Below, one piece after another: positions 50,951 to 63,870 of a stretch of 64,000 bases of DNA. The stretch spans positions 4,609,442-4,673,441 of the forward strand of contig NC_087392.1 of the NCBI RefSeq assembly GCF_963675165.1. Reading direction: 5' to 3'. The stretch's first letter is position 1, and the number at the start of each line of letters is the position of its first letter. A program made the translations under genes and the position numbers. The notes beneath the pieces were generated by a model. The model was given only the letters and a program-made list of their open reading frames with translations, was not told the DNA's origin and made no database searches. Source of the DNA: Halichondria panicea (Eukaryota > Porifera > Demospongiae > Suberitida > Halichondriidae).

Positions 50951-53900
50951 ATGGCTATGGTCCTTTCTACTTGGGTCTTGCTGGTCTGCACAGCTCTGCT
51001 TCTCTACCTAGGAAAGAGGTATAATAATAACAGTATTGTACACATTTAGCCAAGGTTGTGTAAATGAGTGAGTGTCCATATAAATATCTCCCAAAGCAGT
51101 CTTAGAACGCACTGAAACACGTTACGGTCTGTTGTTTGTAGCTATGTCTCTTATAACCTTCCATGCAGACTACTCTTTGCTCCATACCGAATATTTAATG
51201 GCAGTAGTATACCAATCAAGGGACCACCACCCAAACCCATTGTGGGAAATTTCTTCGCAAGACATGAAATGGTATAAACTCATTTAGCAATAATTATTGA
51301 TTATAATTATATACTGATCATTATTCTCAGGGTTATATGAAATGGCATGAGCACATTGCTAAGGAATATGGCTCAGTGGCTGGGTGAGATCTCCTAGTTG
51401 TATATGTATGATTTAATATACTCTTGTAAGGGTATAACGCCAGCGTGTACGTGTAAACATGTACACGCTGACATTGTGTGTGTTATACTGGTAGGCCTCT
51501 GTGATTATAATGTGTTCAGTGAATAACAATTAATGTTGCGATTTTGTGTAGATTTTTCTTGGGTTTCATGCCGTTTCTAGCAGTGACTGACATTGACATG
51601 TTAAAGCCAATCTTGGTGAAAGACTTTGACTCGTTCACAAACCGACCAGTAAGCCACGATGTCATTCATTCATTCATGCATGTACATATCTCTAATCGTG
51701 TCTTGTTGTGCAGTTTGTTCCTGACATTTCCAGAGAAGCTTCAGCCCCCGTTGGTCTTGTGGGTGCACAGGGAGAGACGTGGAAGACAGCTAGACACACC
51801 CTCTCCCCCTCGTTCTCTGCTGCCAAGATGAAAGCCGTGAGTGTATGCTATATATACCCCTAACCATTCATAACAATTAATATATCAACTTTTTCGATAG
51901 ATGGTGCCTCTGATTGAAAAGAGTGCTAAAACTCTTGTAGAGGTTATAAGTGAGTCAGCAGATACTAATCAGAGTGTGGATGTACATAGGTACGTATACG
52001 TTAGCTCATGGACAATTTAATTTAAAGTTTTTATACAGAATTTATGGTAACTTCACCATGGAGACGATCTTAGCAACGGCTTTTGGGCGGAGTGCGGACA
52101 TACAGAGAGGAGAGAGTGATCAGATTGTGGATATAGCCAAACTTATGTTTAGTGGGTCGGACGAGAAAAAGGGACTGTCTTTCCTTATCTTGATGCCACT
52201 TTTGAGTGAGTTTGAACTACTACCTGTAGCCAAATCTGACCATAAAATCTGTCAATTTTGGTCTAGATTCATTCCCATGGCTCGAGTCCATTCTCAGGGT
52301 CTTGGCTGCCAGAGCCCCTGTTGTGAAGAACGTACGCACAATGTTCTCCATCGCCACGGAAATGGTCAGGCAAAGACGGCTGAATCCACAACCACAGAAG
52401 GTATATATTACGTACATATCATTATGTATAATTATGTTATAGTTATAACACAGGCACGAGGGATGTATGGAATATATTGTACTGAAGCACGAGGGCGCCA
52501 GCCCCGAGGGCTGAGTGCAATATATGCCATGCAGCCCGAGTGCACGTGTTATAACTAGTTTATATCCCGAGGGCATAGCAACATAACACTGTCCTAGTAA
52601 CACAATATAAACAGTACAAAAAAAGACAGAGACAACTCTAGACACAGCTCCATCTCTTCTCTCTTCTAGACGCCAGTATCTGCAGCGTATAAGATTGGCA
52701 TGACCGACGAATGGCTTGACACAAAATTGTTGGAGTTTCAACTGAAATCTGCAAAACAGCCCCACCCCACGTACGTACTTCTGGTGCTGCAAAACAGCCC
52801 CGCCCCACTTACTGCTGCAAAGAAACAGCCCCACCCCACTACTCAGTGAATACATGTATTAGCTGCTGGTGTACGCTCGTCCTCATAACCAAGCCAAGAA
52901 AGCTCGCTTCTACACTGCTGCAAAACAGCTCATGCCCCCAGCAAAAAGAGCCACTTCTAGTGCTACGGTGAAGCAGAATTGACATGCATCACGATGTCGA
53001 GGACTAGGTCGATCTAAGAACACAGAATTTTCCACAAAATGAATCTTGGACAATTTTAAAACCTGCATGGTTGCAAGAAGAAACTCCAGCAGTGCTGAAC
53101 ATTCATTCCTGCATGGCTGGACATACTTTGATACTTGTTATTTCTCATGCGTATTAATTTAATTTTAATTTAATTGTCTGTCTAATTGCCAGAGGGGCGT
53201 TTTGCGGTCAGTGCAATATGACTTTCAGCAGTGCAATATGACTTTCAGCAGTGCAATATGCTTCATATTGCACTTGGCAACAACGTAGCAACGGGATATA
53301 AGCTCTAGTTAATCCTGTGTGCTTGTGTACATATTGCACATCATTGTTTGTAAACACTATGTGTGTATTCTCTATACAGTACAAGGATCTGCTGCAGCTG
53401 ATGATAGACGCTCGTACAGACAATCCCAGCGGAGGAGGAGCTAGTCAGCAGAAACTCACGGATGATCAGATTGTTGCTCATTCTGCTACTTTTCTCGTGG
53501 CCGGTTATGAGACCACCTCCACTGCCCTAGCGTACGTGTCATACCTGTTGGCCCTCAACCCCATAATCCAGGAGAAACTGCAGCAGGAAATTGACAACTA
53601 CTTTGACAACAATCCAGTAAGTATATACAATGTCTCTGTTATTGCTAACCTCCCTCCCGCCACCTTCTCAGGAGGCCCCACTGTACGAGGCTGCTCAGGA
53701 GATAGAGTACCTGGAGAAGGTCATACACGAAACACTACGACTTTATTCACCAGCTGGAGCGTGAGTCTCTTAGTATAAAATTTAAAGCATACATACATAA
53801 TTATAAGTTGACTCAATCAATAGACTCAGTGCATTAAATCATACGCGCGTACACAATTAAACAGAAATTACAGGAAAACTCTAAACATTAATTGCTTGCT

Positions 53901-54626
53901 GTTTCTTACACCAGGCTGTTGCGTTACTGCCAAAAAACGACTATTGTGAATGGAGTCACTATACCCAAGGGATGTACTGTAGATGTACCAATTCACATCA
54001 TACACAGGGACCCAAAATATTGGCCCAATCCAGAGGTCTTTGATCCAGAAAGGTAACTTCTATTAGCGACTGTGTTAATTTAGCTAGCTCTAAAAACATT
54101 GCTGAAAAGTGTTGTTGTACTTGTAATCCACCCATGTCCAAAGACGCCAATTAAAACATGTCCATGTAATCCTAAGTTGCCCATGAGTATGTACAATTTT
54201 AGTATCATCCTAGGATGTCTCAGCATTATAATTATATACCTCTCACTAGTGTACCACGTACATATATTTTGCTATAGCTCTGACAGTGTTGTTGTATATA
54301 TATACCTTTCTATATTGATTGATGACACTACAGGTTTTCCCCTGAGGAGAAGTCCAAGCGCCCTCCACTGAGTTATATCCCATTTGGTTACGGTCCAAGG
54401 AACTGTATTGGTATGAGGTTTGCAATGCTGGAGGCTAAACTGGCTCTCATCCACCTGCTCAGGAGGTTCACGTTCATACAGGCACCAGACACAGAGGTGG
54501 GTTGCTGTGGAGTACATATACAACATGTGTAGGTTACTATGCTTGCAGGTTCCTATTGAGACCTCTTTTGGATTAGCTGTGACTCCCAAAAATGGAGTGT
54601 TCCTCAGGATATCGAAGAGACACTGA
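50951..54626 (+). CDS. Cytochrome P450, first of a tandem pair (13 exons, 512 aa)
   Basis: Exons: 50951-51018, 51169-51271, 51331-51383, 51552-51648, 51714-51836, 51901-51989, 52039-52205, 52267-52400, 53380-53616, 53672-53760, 53915-54052, 54334-54496, 54549-54626. All junctions are GT-AG and phases agree, giving 1539 bases. It starts with a hydrophobic ER anchor ([20 protein letters not shown]) and a GPPPKP hinge. Later come I-helix AGYETTS, K-helix ETLRL, DPER of the PERF motif and the haem loop [10 protein letters not shown] with its Cys ligand. A microsomal monooxygenase needing P450 reductase is expected. The pattern fits clan 3 (CYP3/thromboxane synthase-like); the substrate cannot be told. 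Intron 8 is swollen by repeats. Confidence 0.93.
52441..52556. mobile_element. Foldback element in P450 intron 8
   Basis: AGTTATAACAC and GTGTTATAACT bound a palindromic segment with a CpG-rich centre (GAGGGCGCCAGCCCCGAGGG). It resembles the foldbacks near 7.9 and 32.9 kb in layout but not in arm sequence. Confidence 0.6.
52888..53302. repeat. Dispersed non-coding repeat, copy B, in P450 intron 8
   Basis: Copy of 5998-6362. Here the segment GTGCAATATGACTTTCAGCA occurs twice in tandem (about 53211-53249). Confidence 0.55.
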
Positions 54627-55063
54627 TGAAAAGAAAACGATTGTACGTATTGTGTGTTTATCAAAGCTTTTAGTTATTGATCGACGTTCCATTGTGATGC
54701 TAATTTTTCAGTATGCAACAGACCATTACATTTGTTTTTATATTTAAGAATTACAGTACATGCACTTTTACTACGTATATGACAGCTATTTATTGCACTG
54801 GAGGATTGCCTAGTAGATTCCATATTGATTGTCGTTAATTGAGTGGATTTTTTTCACAAGCACAAGTATGTGTAACCTTATCTATGTTACCTATGGTTAC
54901 CATAATTATCACGTTACATCAATGAGTGAACATAATTAAATATTATGGTTGCCCAATAGATTCAAAATCTCTAGGCATAACTGAAGTCCTTCAATTTTTG
55001 TTCAATAGCACATGAATGTGTACCTGACTTGTGTGTACCTAAAGTATCTATAGCTAGCTACTG
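54627..55063. other. Spacer between the two P450 genes
   Basis: 437 bases, AT-rich, no gene or clear polyadenylation hexamer. It probably contains the promoter of the second P450. Confidence 0.5.
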
Positions 55064-58000
55064 ATGGCTCTGAGTTGGCTACTCCTGCTGATATGCTTCA
55101 TTCTGGCTTATATAGGATACAAGTGAGCTATAGCTAATATGTATGTTGATATGATCTGCATACAGAAAAGGGTTAGTATTAGCTAAGTGTTGTATGCAAG
55201 CGCATCAGAAGCACTGACTATTGGCTGAATCGACAGTACGTATCTCTTCTGTAGGCTCTTTTCATCGCTTTGGCTCCTACAGAACAGTGGCATTCAGTGC
55301 CCCCTTCCCTTCCCCATTGTCGGCAACAACTGTCTGAGATACAAAATGGTAACAAATGTCTATTTTTTGCATGAATGTATAAACTCATATCATGTAGCTA
55401 TAATCATAGTGCATGCATGATAATTACATTATACTGATGCTGCTTTTTCTCCATGACGTGTCAGGGATACATGAAATTTCACGAACACCTCAAGAAACAA
55501 CATGGCCCTATGCCAGGGTACGTTCTAGTATTAATAATACAGCACTGTAAGATTTCAAGAAGGCATACACACGCCTTAATTATAATTTCGGTCAACATTT
55601 TTGGGACCCGCAATGTGAACATGTATATATCATCGGTGTGCTTTATAGCTATTTTATAAAACTTTTTGCAGGTTTTATTTGGGGCATGTGCCATTTCTAG
55701 CAGTTACGGACGGAGATATGTTGAAGCAAATCATGGTCAAAGAGTTCAATTGTTTCCCTGATCGCCCAGTACGTTTCATTTAGCTTATAATTATATTGAC
55801 AGGCCAACTCCATTCATGATAATACATATTACCGGCCTGCACAGCTCCTGGCCTTGACCAAGAAAGGGTCTGCTCCTAGAGGGCTGTTGAGTGCCCGAGG
55901 GGAGGAATGGAAGACGGCTAGACACACCCTCTCCCCCTCATTCTCTGCTGCCAAGATGAAAGCCGTGAGTCTCCCTATATTATACTCAGCTTAGTGATCA
56001 TTGATTACCCTAAAAATGTGCATGCTGAGAAAAACTCATATTTATACCGGTGTATGTATGCATACAGGAGTATGAATTCATGCACTCTTGGTACATACGT
56101 ATCAGAGTAGCATTAATTATGAATGTAGGACCTATGCTATACTATATGAACGTGTTCCTGTGATAATTTGTATTCACTGACTGTAGATGGTACCACAAAT
56201 TGAAAAGAGTGTCGAAACACTGGCTGATATTTTCAGAGAGCAGGCAGATTCAGCTGAGAGTGTTAATGTTTGTAGGTAAATTGTCACTTTAATACTAGCT
56301 ATAGTTATGTATAAATGTTGCACTAATTTAACAAAGGATATTCGGTAACTATACCATGGAGACGATCTTAATGATGGCGTTTGGGCAGAGTGTGGACATA
56401 CAGAGGGGAGAGAGTGATGAGATTGTTGAAGCTGCTAGGAAGATCTTTCTTCTCTCTGATGAACGAAAGAGTACCTTTCTTGTTCTCGTAATACTACCAC
56501 TAATGCGTAAGTTTGAAGTCATTTGCCATTTTTAGTATAATTATATACATGCATGTACCTAGATGCCTTTCCATGGCTGGAATTCTTTCTACGATTTCTG
56601 GTATCACAAACGCAACTTGCAAAGTACTCAAAAATTATATCTTCTGTGGCAAAGCAACTGGTCAGGCAGAGGAGAAACAGCCCAATCCCTCAAAAGGTGC
56701 ATCTTAATTGATTTTAGTACAATGTCATGTATTTGTCACTTTGCTTTGATTTACTGCAGTACAAGGATTTGCTTCAGTCGATGATAGAGGCTATAAAAGA
56801 TGACCAAATGAAACTGACTGACGAACAGATTGTAGCACATTCTACCACATTCCTATTGGCCGGTTATGAGACCACCTCCAATACTCTAGCGTACGTATCA
56901 TACCTGTTGGCCCTCAACCCCATAATCCAGGAGAAACTGCAGCAGGAAATTGACAACTACTTTGACAACAATCCAGTAAGTATACAATGTCTCTGTTATA
57001 ATTATTGCTAACCCCCCTCCCGCCACCTTCCCAGGAGGCCCCACCTTATGAGGCTGCTCAGGAGATAGAGTACCTGGAGAAGGTCATACACGAAACACTA
57101 CGACTGCACTGTCCTGTTGGAAGGTGCGTTTGCCCTAATAACTGCATGTTAATCGCCCTCTTGATTTGAATAAGCAACGTTTATGTTAGTATCCATGTAC
57201 TGTTGTTCAATTTCATGCAGCATATTGCGCTACTGTCAGAAGAGTACTGTCCTAAATGGAGTGACTGTTCCTAAAGGAGTCATTGTTGATGTGCCAGTGT
57301 ATACAATACACAAGGACCCAAGATATTGGCCTAATCCAGAGGTCTTTGATCCTGAGAGGTGGATGGATGTTTGTATTGTAACAGTACAAACATTTCACAT
57401 TTAAGCTATTAGCTTGTAACAGCAAAGCTTTAAAGCAAGCTACCTTTACTGCTAATTCTACATAATATACAGGTTCTCCCCTGAGGAGAAGTCCAAGCGC
57501 CCTCCACTGAGTTATATCCCATTTGGTTACGGTCAAAGAAAGTGTCTAGGTATGAGATTTGCACTGCTGGAGGCTAAACTGGCTCTCATTCACCTGCTCA
57601 GGAGATTCACGTTCACACAGACACCAGACACAGAGGTACGTTGCTCAAACTATACAGTTGCCGTACCTTCCAACAGTCGTCTAAATTAACAAAAGTTTTG
57701 GAAAACCAGATTGTCTCAAAACAGTTGCTAAAAGCAATTGTGTCTTAATTGACGTCCATGGTATTCAGGCACACCCACCCACACACACATCACAAGTACA
57801 CCCACCCACACATCACAGGCATATCCCCACACACACACATCACAAGTACACCCACCCACACATCACAGGCATATCCCCACACACACATCACAAGTACACC
57901 CACCCACACATCACAAGTACACCCACACACACATCACAAGTACACCCACCCACACATCACAGGCATATCCCCACACACACACATCACAAGTACACCCACC

Positions 58001-58150
58001 CACACACACATCACAAGTACACCCACCCACACATCACAGGCATATCCCCACACACACATATCAAAGGTACCACTGCAAGTGTCAATTGGGATGTCTGTTG
58101 CTCCCAAGAATGGTATCTTCCTGAAAATCAAGAGAAGAGAGCACCATTAA
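55064..58150 (+). CDS. Cytochrome P450, second of a tandem pair (13 exons, 501 aa)
   Basis: Exons: 55064-55122, 55255-55348, 55465-55517, 55672-55768, 55845-55964, 56187-56275, 56337-56506, 56563-56696, 56760-56975, 57035-57123, 57221-57358, 57473-57635, 58067-58150; total 1506 bases, in frame. Same exon plan as the first gene. It has an N-terminal anchor (MALSWLLLLICFILAYIGYK), PLPFPIVGNN hinge, AGYETTS, ETLRL, DPER and haem loop FGYGQRKCLG. Exon 9 lacks seven codons present in the first gene (the NPSGGGASQ region). The N-terminal half differs clearly while exons 9, 10 and 12 are almost identical, including the short intron 9, suggesting gene conversion. Microsomal, clan 3-like, substrate unknown. 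Confidence 0.93.
57770..58062. repeat. Minisatellite in the last intron of the second P450
   Basis: Alternating units of the type CACATCACAAGTACACCCAC and CACATCACAGGCATATCCCC, about 20 bases each, some 14 units. The array ends a few bases before the exon 13 acceptor (ATCAAAG). Confidence 0.8.
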
Positions 58151-58794
58151 TTTTACATAATTATACCATGCAATTTCATAATTATCCATATTATTATTTC
58201 GACATGTACGTATTGTCCCTGCATGTGCAATAATTATAATCTGATCGTAAGAATTATAGTTGTGGTCATGCACTGTGTGTATGGTGGGCCGTTTCATCGA
58301 ACCTTTCATAAGATAGCCAAACTAGCTATAAATTATACTGATCTATATAAATGTTGTGACAAGTTCCAACTTAGCCGGAAACCGTTGGCCTTTTCTCTCC
58401 CTAACCGATTACCCACTATAACAATTGTTTACTGTTTTATTAATCACCACAAACCTACCACCTTATGTTGTCATGGAAACAATTTTGGATATGTTGTAAC
58501 TTATTCATTCGACAGGCACAATACGATGCATGGCTCCTATTTAGCTAGGTTACCATAATTATAAACCCTAATATAGCTGGATTATACAGTGTAGCAACAG
58601 ATCTAGAGTCATTCATATTGACAAACAATCTTGATTAATGGTATACGTAGGACATGCATGTATTTTGCCACCTGCGATAAATGAGTGCATGCTCTTAATA
58701 ATTATTATTATGAATGGAAACTGAAACACAATCATGCACGGTGATAATAGGAGAGATGGTTGCATGACAAAGAACATAAATATTGATTGACTGG
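58151..58794. other. Convergent intergenic region
   Basis: Between the P450 stop and the stop of the minus-strand SUMO protease gene. AT-rich, no gene recognised. Confidence 0.45.
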
Positions 58795-61700
58795 TTATGG
58801 TTCTTGTTTATCTGTAGTGGTCTGGTTTAAGTCATTACTCTGTATTTCACCCAATTCCGTTATCAAAGTCTCAATTTCTTTTCGTTTGCTTCCTGTCTTC
58901 TCGTAACTGCCCCACCCCTCTGATGTCTCCGGGTACGTTAGCCCATCCTCCATACGCTGCAAGGACGAACATATCTATTACGTAAACGTGCAAAACAATA
59001 ATGTGTCACTGCATGTACCATATGTGCAATCCAGAGATTCGATAAACAGAGAAACCAATGAAGTGCTCACCACTTAGGTATAATTATACACAGATAGGAT
59101 TTTACACAGCGAGTATAGTGACAATTCCACAGATTACACAAGTTAATGAAGCAACATACTCATTTGGGGTCTGTATCATAGCAACTGAATGGGTGGGGTT
59201 TAACTACCATAAACTCGGCATTCATCTCAAACTCCCTTGCCTTGAGGGCGTATTGATTTTACACAGCCCAAAAGAAGCTAGACATTAGGGGCTTGCTAAA
59301 TACCAAAAAGGGTGGGGCTCACTGCTTGGACATGGACAAGTTAGTGCTTGGAAGCTAGAAGCTTATAGCACTGGCTTATAGCACTGGCTACAAGCTATAT
59401 GCAGCTATACGCACAAGCTTTTTGTCCGTTTCAATGGTTTTTGAGACTGTTAGCTCCAAGGTTAGGTAGCTTAGGTAGCAAGCATTTTTCATTTCAGTGG
59501 ATATATAACATTTATTGTCCACTACATTTGAATTTATGGCAACGTTAACCATCCTTGGCCTCGGGGCTTCGCCCTCGTCCTCGGAGGTTTACTGCCATAA
59601 ATTATGATGTAGTGGACCATAACATAGGGTGGAACTAGCTGCCACTCAAGCTCTGTGAATAAAACACAAAAAACTGATTGAAGAACATTCACTATAATGA
59701 AAGCACCACGGGTGCTGATGCCTCGGTGGATGTGTCAAACGTCGATAACATTAAGCTACTAGCTGTTCAATGGCTAATACACACATGCATGATATCATGA
59801 TGAACATTTTTGCACTGCATGCAGGCAGAATCACAGGGAAACTCAAAGAGTGGGAAATGGCGACTGTGATTGTTGCTATAAAAAGGATGCCAAAAGTCTA
59901 AAACTAATGGCTGCTGCATCAGTAGAGCCTTGCAGCTCTCTTCTCACTCTTGCAACTACCAATTAATAGCTAGCGTTCTAGTGCAGAGCTAACTACTACA
60001 AGTAGAGTAGCAACACTCTATGAACAAGTTTTGCTACGCACTCTTCTGAAAGGTTGCAATGGTATTCCAAGTAAGCAAAACAGTATTATTTTACACAGCG
60101 ACGAATTAAAATCCAAGAAAGCATGATTATAGAAGCTATAGAAACTTTTACTTGCATTTCATTTATCTTTGAGCAGCTGTTAGCAGTCCAGTATACATAC
60201 ACAGACACACACCCTTGCTTGCGCATGCGCACCGAAGCATAAATATAGTGCACTAGAACAGTGGCTATAGTACACAATCATGTACAGTACAGGTAGGATT
60301 GCTCACCAGAAGCAGGCTCTCCACATACTGCAACATGAAGAGCCCACAATCAGAAGAGTTGTTCTGGAGAGGAATCTGGAGAAATAATTAGCTGAAATTT
60401 GATGCCATAAGTGTTGTGTTGTGGTGACATTTTTGTAGTCACAGAATCAAAGGCTGCATGACTACCAACCACGTACACAGAAGCCATGCACGCAAGCACA
60501 CACGCAAGCACACACGCAAGCACACACCACGGGGTACTTTGCTGGTAGCAGGTCGTAGTTCAGCTCCTCCACACCACCTCTTGCCTTCCTCTCCCTCCAC
60601 TCCACTGTCAGGTAACTAGGGTGAGGAGGCGGTAATCTAGAGCACCGGTGTGATAGTGGTGTAGCTTACTTTCGTATGGTCTTGACTATTCCCGTTCTCC
60701 GCACCCCAAGAGAGTCCAATACAAGAACACAAGGCCTGGAAATAACGTACATGTACATAATATGTAATTCTACAAATTCTGGAGAGAAGTTAAAATAGAG
60801 TACCGTATTTATTACATTTAATGTAAGTCACAGACACATAAAAAAATAATTACCAGACTCCGTATATATTATGTAAATGTATATGGGCGAAATATATACT
60901 CCGAGGCCCGTACATTCAAACTGGCCTGCTAAAACACAGTCTCACCTAGTCTCCTCTGTCAGAATGTCTAGCTCCTCTGTACTGGAGTCTCCCACTAGCT
61001 CACGCTCTGGACTGACCAGCTCACGCTCTGGACTAACCTCTTCCCCTATTGTCCCCTCCTCCAAAGAGTCCTCCACACTCACTACAACCCCCTCTGGTTG
61101 ACCTACATCCACGTAAGCATCCTCTGGGGGAGTGGCTCCACCCTCATGTACCCGTTCATCACTCGTAGTTGTGGAGTATGCGTCTGTCGTCAGTGGATCA
61201 GTAGCTGCTTCAATTATAGTATCGACTGTTGCCATGGCAGCAGCAGCGTCTATACGAAGAGTGTCTTCTGTTTCCATGGGAATCTCTGCTGCAGCATCGA
61301 CCTGTGGAGGCACAATAGTATAGATAGTACTTAACCCCACTAGGCCCTGTGGCAAAACTGTACTAGATAGGAAATATGGTATACCTTACACATGCATGCA
61401 TGCAGTAGCTTGTACAACGCATGCTACATGCATGTACGAAAGTCATCTTAGCTGTACAGTACATGTACGTATGTTTGGGAGGATTATTGGCAGTGTACAC
61501 GTATTTCAATTATGTATTATATTTACAAATTTCTACATTATGTGTCTAGATTGAGTGAATGCAAATTGGCACGGCTACAATAAGGGAAAATATTATGGCT
61601 ACCGTATATGCTTGATCAGAGGCCGCTCTTGTATAAAGGCCGCACTCAAATAGTAGCCTCCCTTGCCAGCAAAATGAAACATTTAGTAGCCGCTCTCAAA

Positions 61701-63870
61701 TAGTAGCCTCAGTGAACTTTGACTCTAGCATTTCTGCACGTGGCAGCCAAAAAAATTATTACTAGCAGCTAGCTACATGTACGTAGCTATGAGTAGCAGC
61801 TTGTTAGTGCTTCACAAAGACTTTCTCATGGCAGAGTTCAAGTTTATGCAGGTGAAAACAACTTTTGATGACAAACTAAATTATCTGGAGCTAATAAACG
61901 CCGCTCTTGAACTGTGGCCCCTCTTGAATTGTAGCCTCCTCTTCCAGCAAAATGAAACATTTAGTAGCCGCGGCTCCTGATCAAGCATATACGGTATATA
62001 TAATATATGTAATTTGTATATCTATAGCTCTGAACACCAGCTGCAATACAATACCCCTTCTCTCTTGTATACATATAATATTCTGTACGACAGGCTCTCT
62101 GCTACATGTACCTACATACCTGGATAGCACCGCCCTCATCATCAGACGGAGGCATCTGGATGAAGTCACCAAACACAGGTTGAGGAGGCTGGAAATACAA
62201 CACAACATAATTATAGTCACTTCTAACAACCTCCCAGCATTCAGTAGTGCATTTTGTTTGTGATAATGATGCAGACAATAAATAGCCTAGCTGTAAAACA
62301 GCCACTTCCCCCCCTCACGATACATACATGTATAGAGGCTAATGGATGTACCCGTCCATTGGCAGCCCTCATCAGCTGTGCTCCGGGTGCTAAGAAATCC
62401 TCTTCTTGGGGGATCGGCTCTGTACATAGGGAAGGAAATAGCAATGAAATAACTAACACTAAATAATCATACTATACAGATAGAATCTAATTAGCACTTA
62501 AGAGACTGCTTTAAATATTTCCTCGTAATGTATTACAAAGAGCACACAATGTAGACTTTACCCTCAGGCTAAACGAAATGTTGACTCTTACCCTCTGTAT
62601 CTCCCTCGAGGAGCGTATCATTGATCACCACTGGACTGGCTACATTCTGCTGCATGAGAACAGTAACAACTACATACTATATGAGTATATAGTCTTTTAT
62701 AGTGATTTTTTTCGAAATGATATGTTTTTAGAGGTAACTTTGAGTGCCCGTAACTGATTGTCCAATTTCATGATTCATTTTGCAACCCTTTGTAATGCCT
62801 ATTGAATATTGCGTTTAAAATACAGATACTGTGCTTAGTAAATTTACCGGTTTCTTTTTTAAAGGTTTTTTCTTGTTTTTCTTTGCTGCCTTTGCCTCTC
62901 GTGTGGCCAGCTCTCTCACAGGATCAAACTCCCCAGCCTTGTACACAAACGCCACAAACCAGTGGGCCCTGCATGAAACACATACACACGAAAATATCAA
63001 CTTAAATAAGGCTTTTTGCCGTCATGGGACTTTACTACTGTAATTGACATGTAAGATAAAACGTTAGTACACTCTACCTGTCACAAACTGGCAGCACAAT
63101 GTACTCCTTGTCAAACAAGTCCACTCGTCTAGTCCACGTCTTGACACGGTTATGCTGTCTCTCGGGGGTTCTGTGTGGTGTGGTGTGTGTGGTGTGTGTG
63201 GAAGGGGGGGGCAATTATAACTATGGGAGGGGTGATAAGAATACATCAGTGAATTTTAAAGGATTGAACTGTAAGTTCTAATATTAAGCCTCGTCTTGTA
63301 ACATTTACAGTGGCATTGGGGTACACACTGCTATGACTCACTGGAGACACTTGAGTTCTTTGTTGTCTCTGGAGGCATCCTTTAGTCGAGTGTGGAAGAA
63401 GGAGCTAAAGATGTGGACTTTGGACCGCAGCCTCTCAGCCAACCGCTCATACCACATGTACCTGGATGGGGGGAGGGGTTAGGCTCATTTGCAAGCATTT
63501 TTCACTAGCAAGGAACACATTATGTAATACAGTGGAGCCCCTCTTAATGGCCACCTCTGAATAAAGGTCAACTGTGATTTAAAGGCCAGGTCTCACATAA
63601 ACAGTCTGTGTACAAAACAACCCCTCAACAAAGGCCATGCACACCTCTGTAATAATGGCTGAAACTTAGTTCCCTAAAGATTTCCATTATACATGTATCT
63701 ATGAGTACGTAAACAATACAGTAGCAGTGTACACGTGCGTGCGTGCGTACCTGAGGTAGAAGTCCACGACCTTATCGTTGATGTATTCCCCCGGGGCGAG
63801 TGTGTCCACATCGTGAGTGGAGACCTCTATGTTGACCTTGCTACCAGCTGGCACATTGTACGCCAGCAGT
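58795..63870 (-). CDS. SENP6/SENP7: SENP6/SENP7-like SUMO protease, 12 exons, 5' end beyond window
   Basis: Exons from 5' to 3': 63751-63870, 63342-63461, 63078-63170, 62848-62968, 62592-62649, 62352-62419, 62120-62188, 60946-61301, 60670-60735, 60531-60615, 60307-60375, 58795-58956. They read LAPGEYINDKVVDFYLR, HIFSSFFHTRLKD, RQHNRVKTWTRRVDLFDKEY, then AHWFVAFV with the catalytic His, a long acidic insert, PCVLVLDSLG with the Asp, YLTVEWRERK, and QNNSSDCGLFMLQYVESLLL with the catalytic Cys. The end is KRKEIETLITELGEIQ. SENP6/7 proteases trim poly-SUMO chains in the nucleus and carry inserts within the catalytic domain, as here. Introns 4-8 separate short acidic exons (QEEDFLAPG, PPSDDEGG). 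Exon 60946-61301 has a tandem SPERELV repeat. All catalytic residues are present. Confidence 0.92.
59517..59617. mobile_element. Foldback element in the last SENP intron
   Basis: GTCCACTACAT...AATTTATGGCA and TGCCATAAATT...ATGTAGTGGAC form an interrupted inverted repeat of about 35 bases per arm around a CpG-rich core (GGCCTCGGGGCTTCGCCCTC). Confidence 0.6.
61600..61996. mobile_element. 397-bp element with TIR TACCGTATATGCTTGATCAG, in a SENP intron
   Basis: The left end TACCGTATATGCTTGATCAG is mirrored at the right (CTGATCAAGCATATACGGTA, 61977-61996). The interior has repeated AAATAGTAGCCTC blocks. It is non-coding. A truncated reverse copy is at 8632-8840. Confidence 0.7.

Noticed and set aside
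52220..52855. 211-residue minus-strand frame in P450 intron 8
   Set aside because: It crosses a spliced P450 exon and a foldback repeat and has no recognisable protein pattern.
57770..58062. CRISPR-like array
   Set aside because: Units are about 20 bases, contiguous and degenerate, with no spacers; the host is a eukaryote.
57749..58150. His/Thr-rich 133-residue frame
   Set aside because: It is a minisatellite in a P450 intron; only the last 27 codons are genuine exon.
61098..61334. + strand frames opposite the acidic SENP exon
   Set aside because: The minus strand has consistent splice sites and phase with neighbouring SENP exons; the + frames are shadows.
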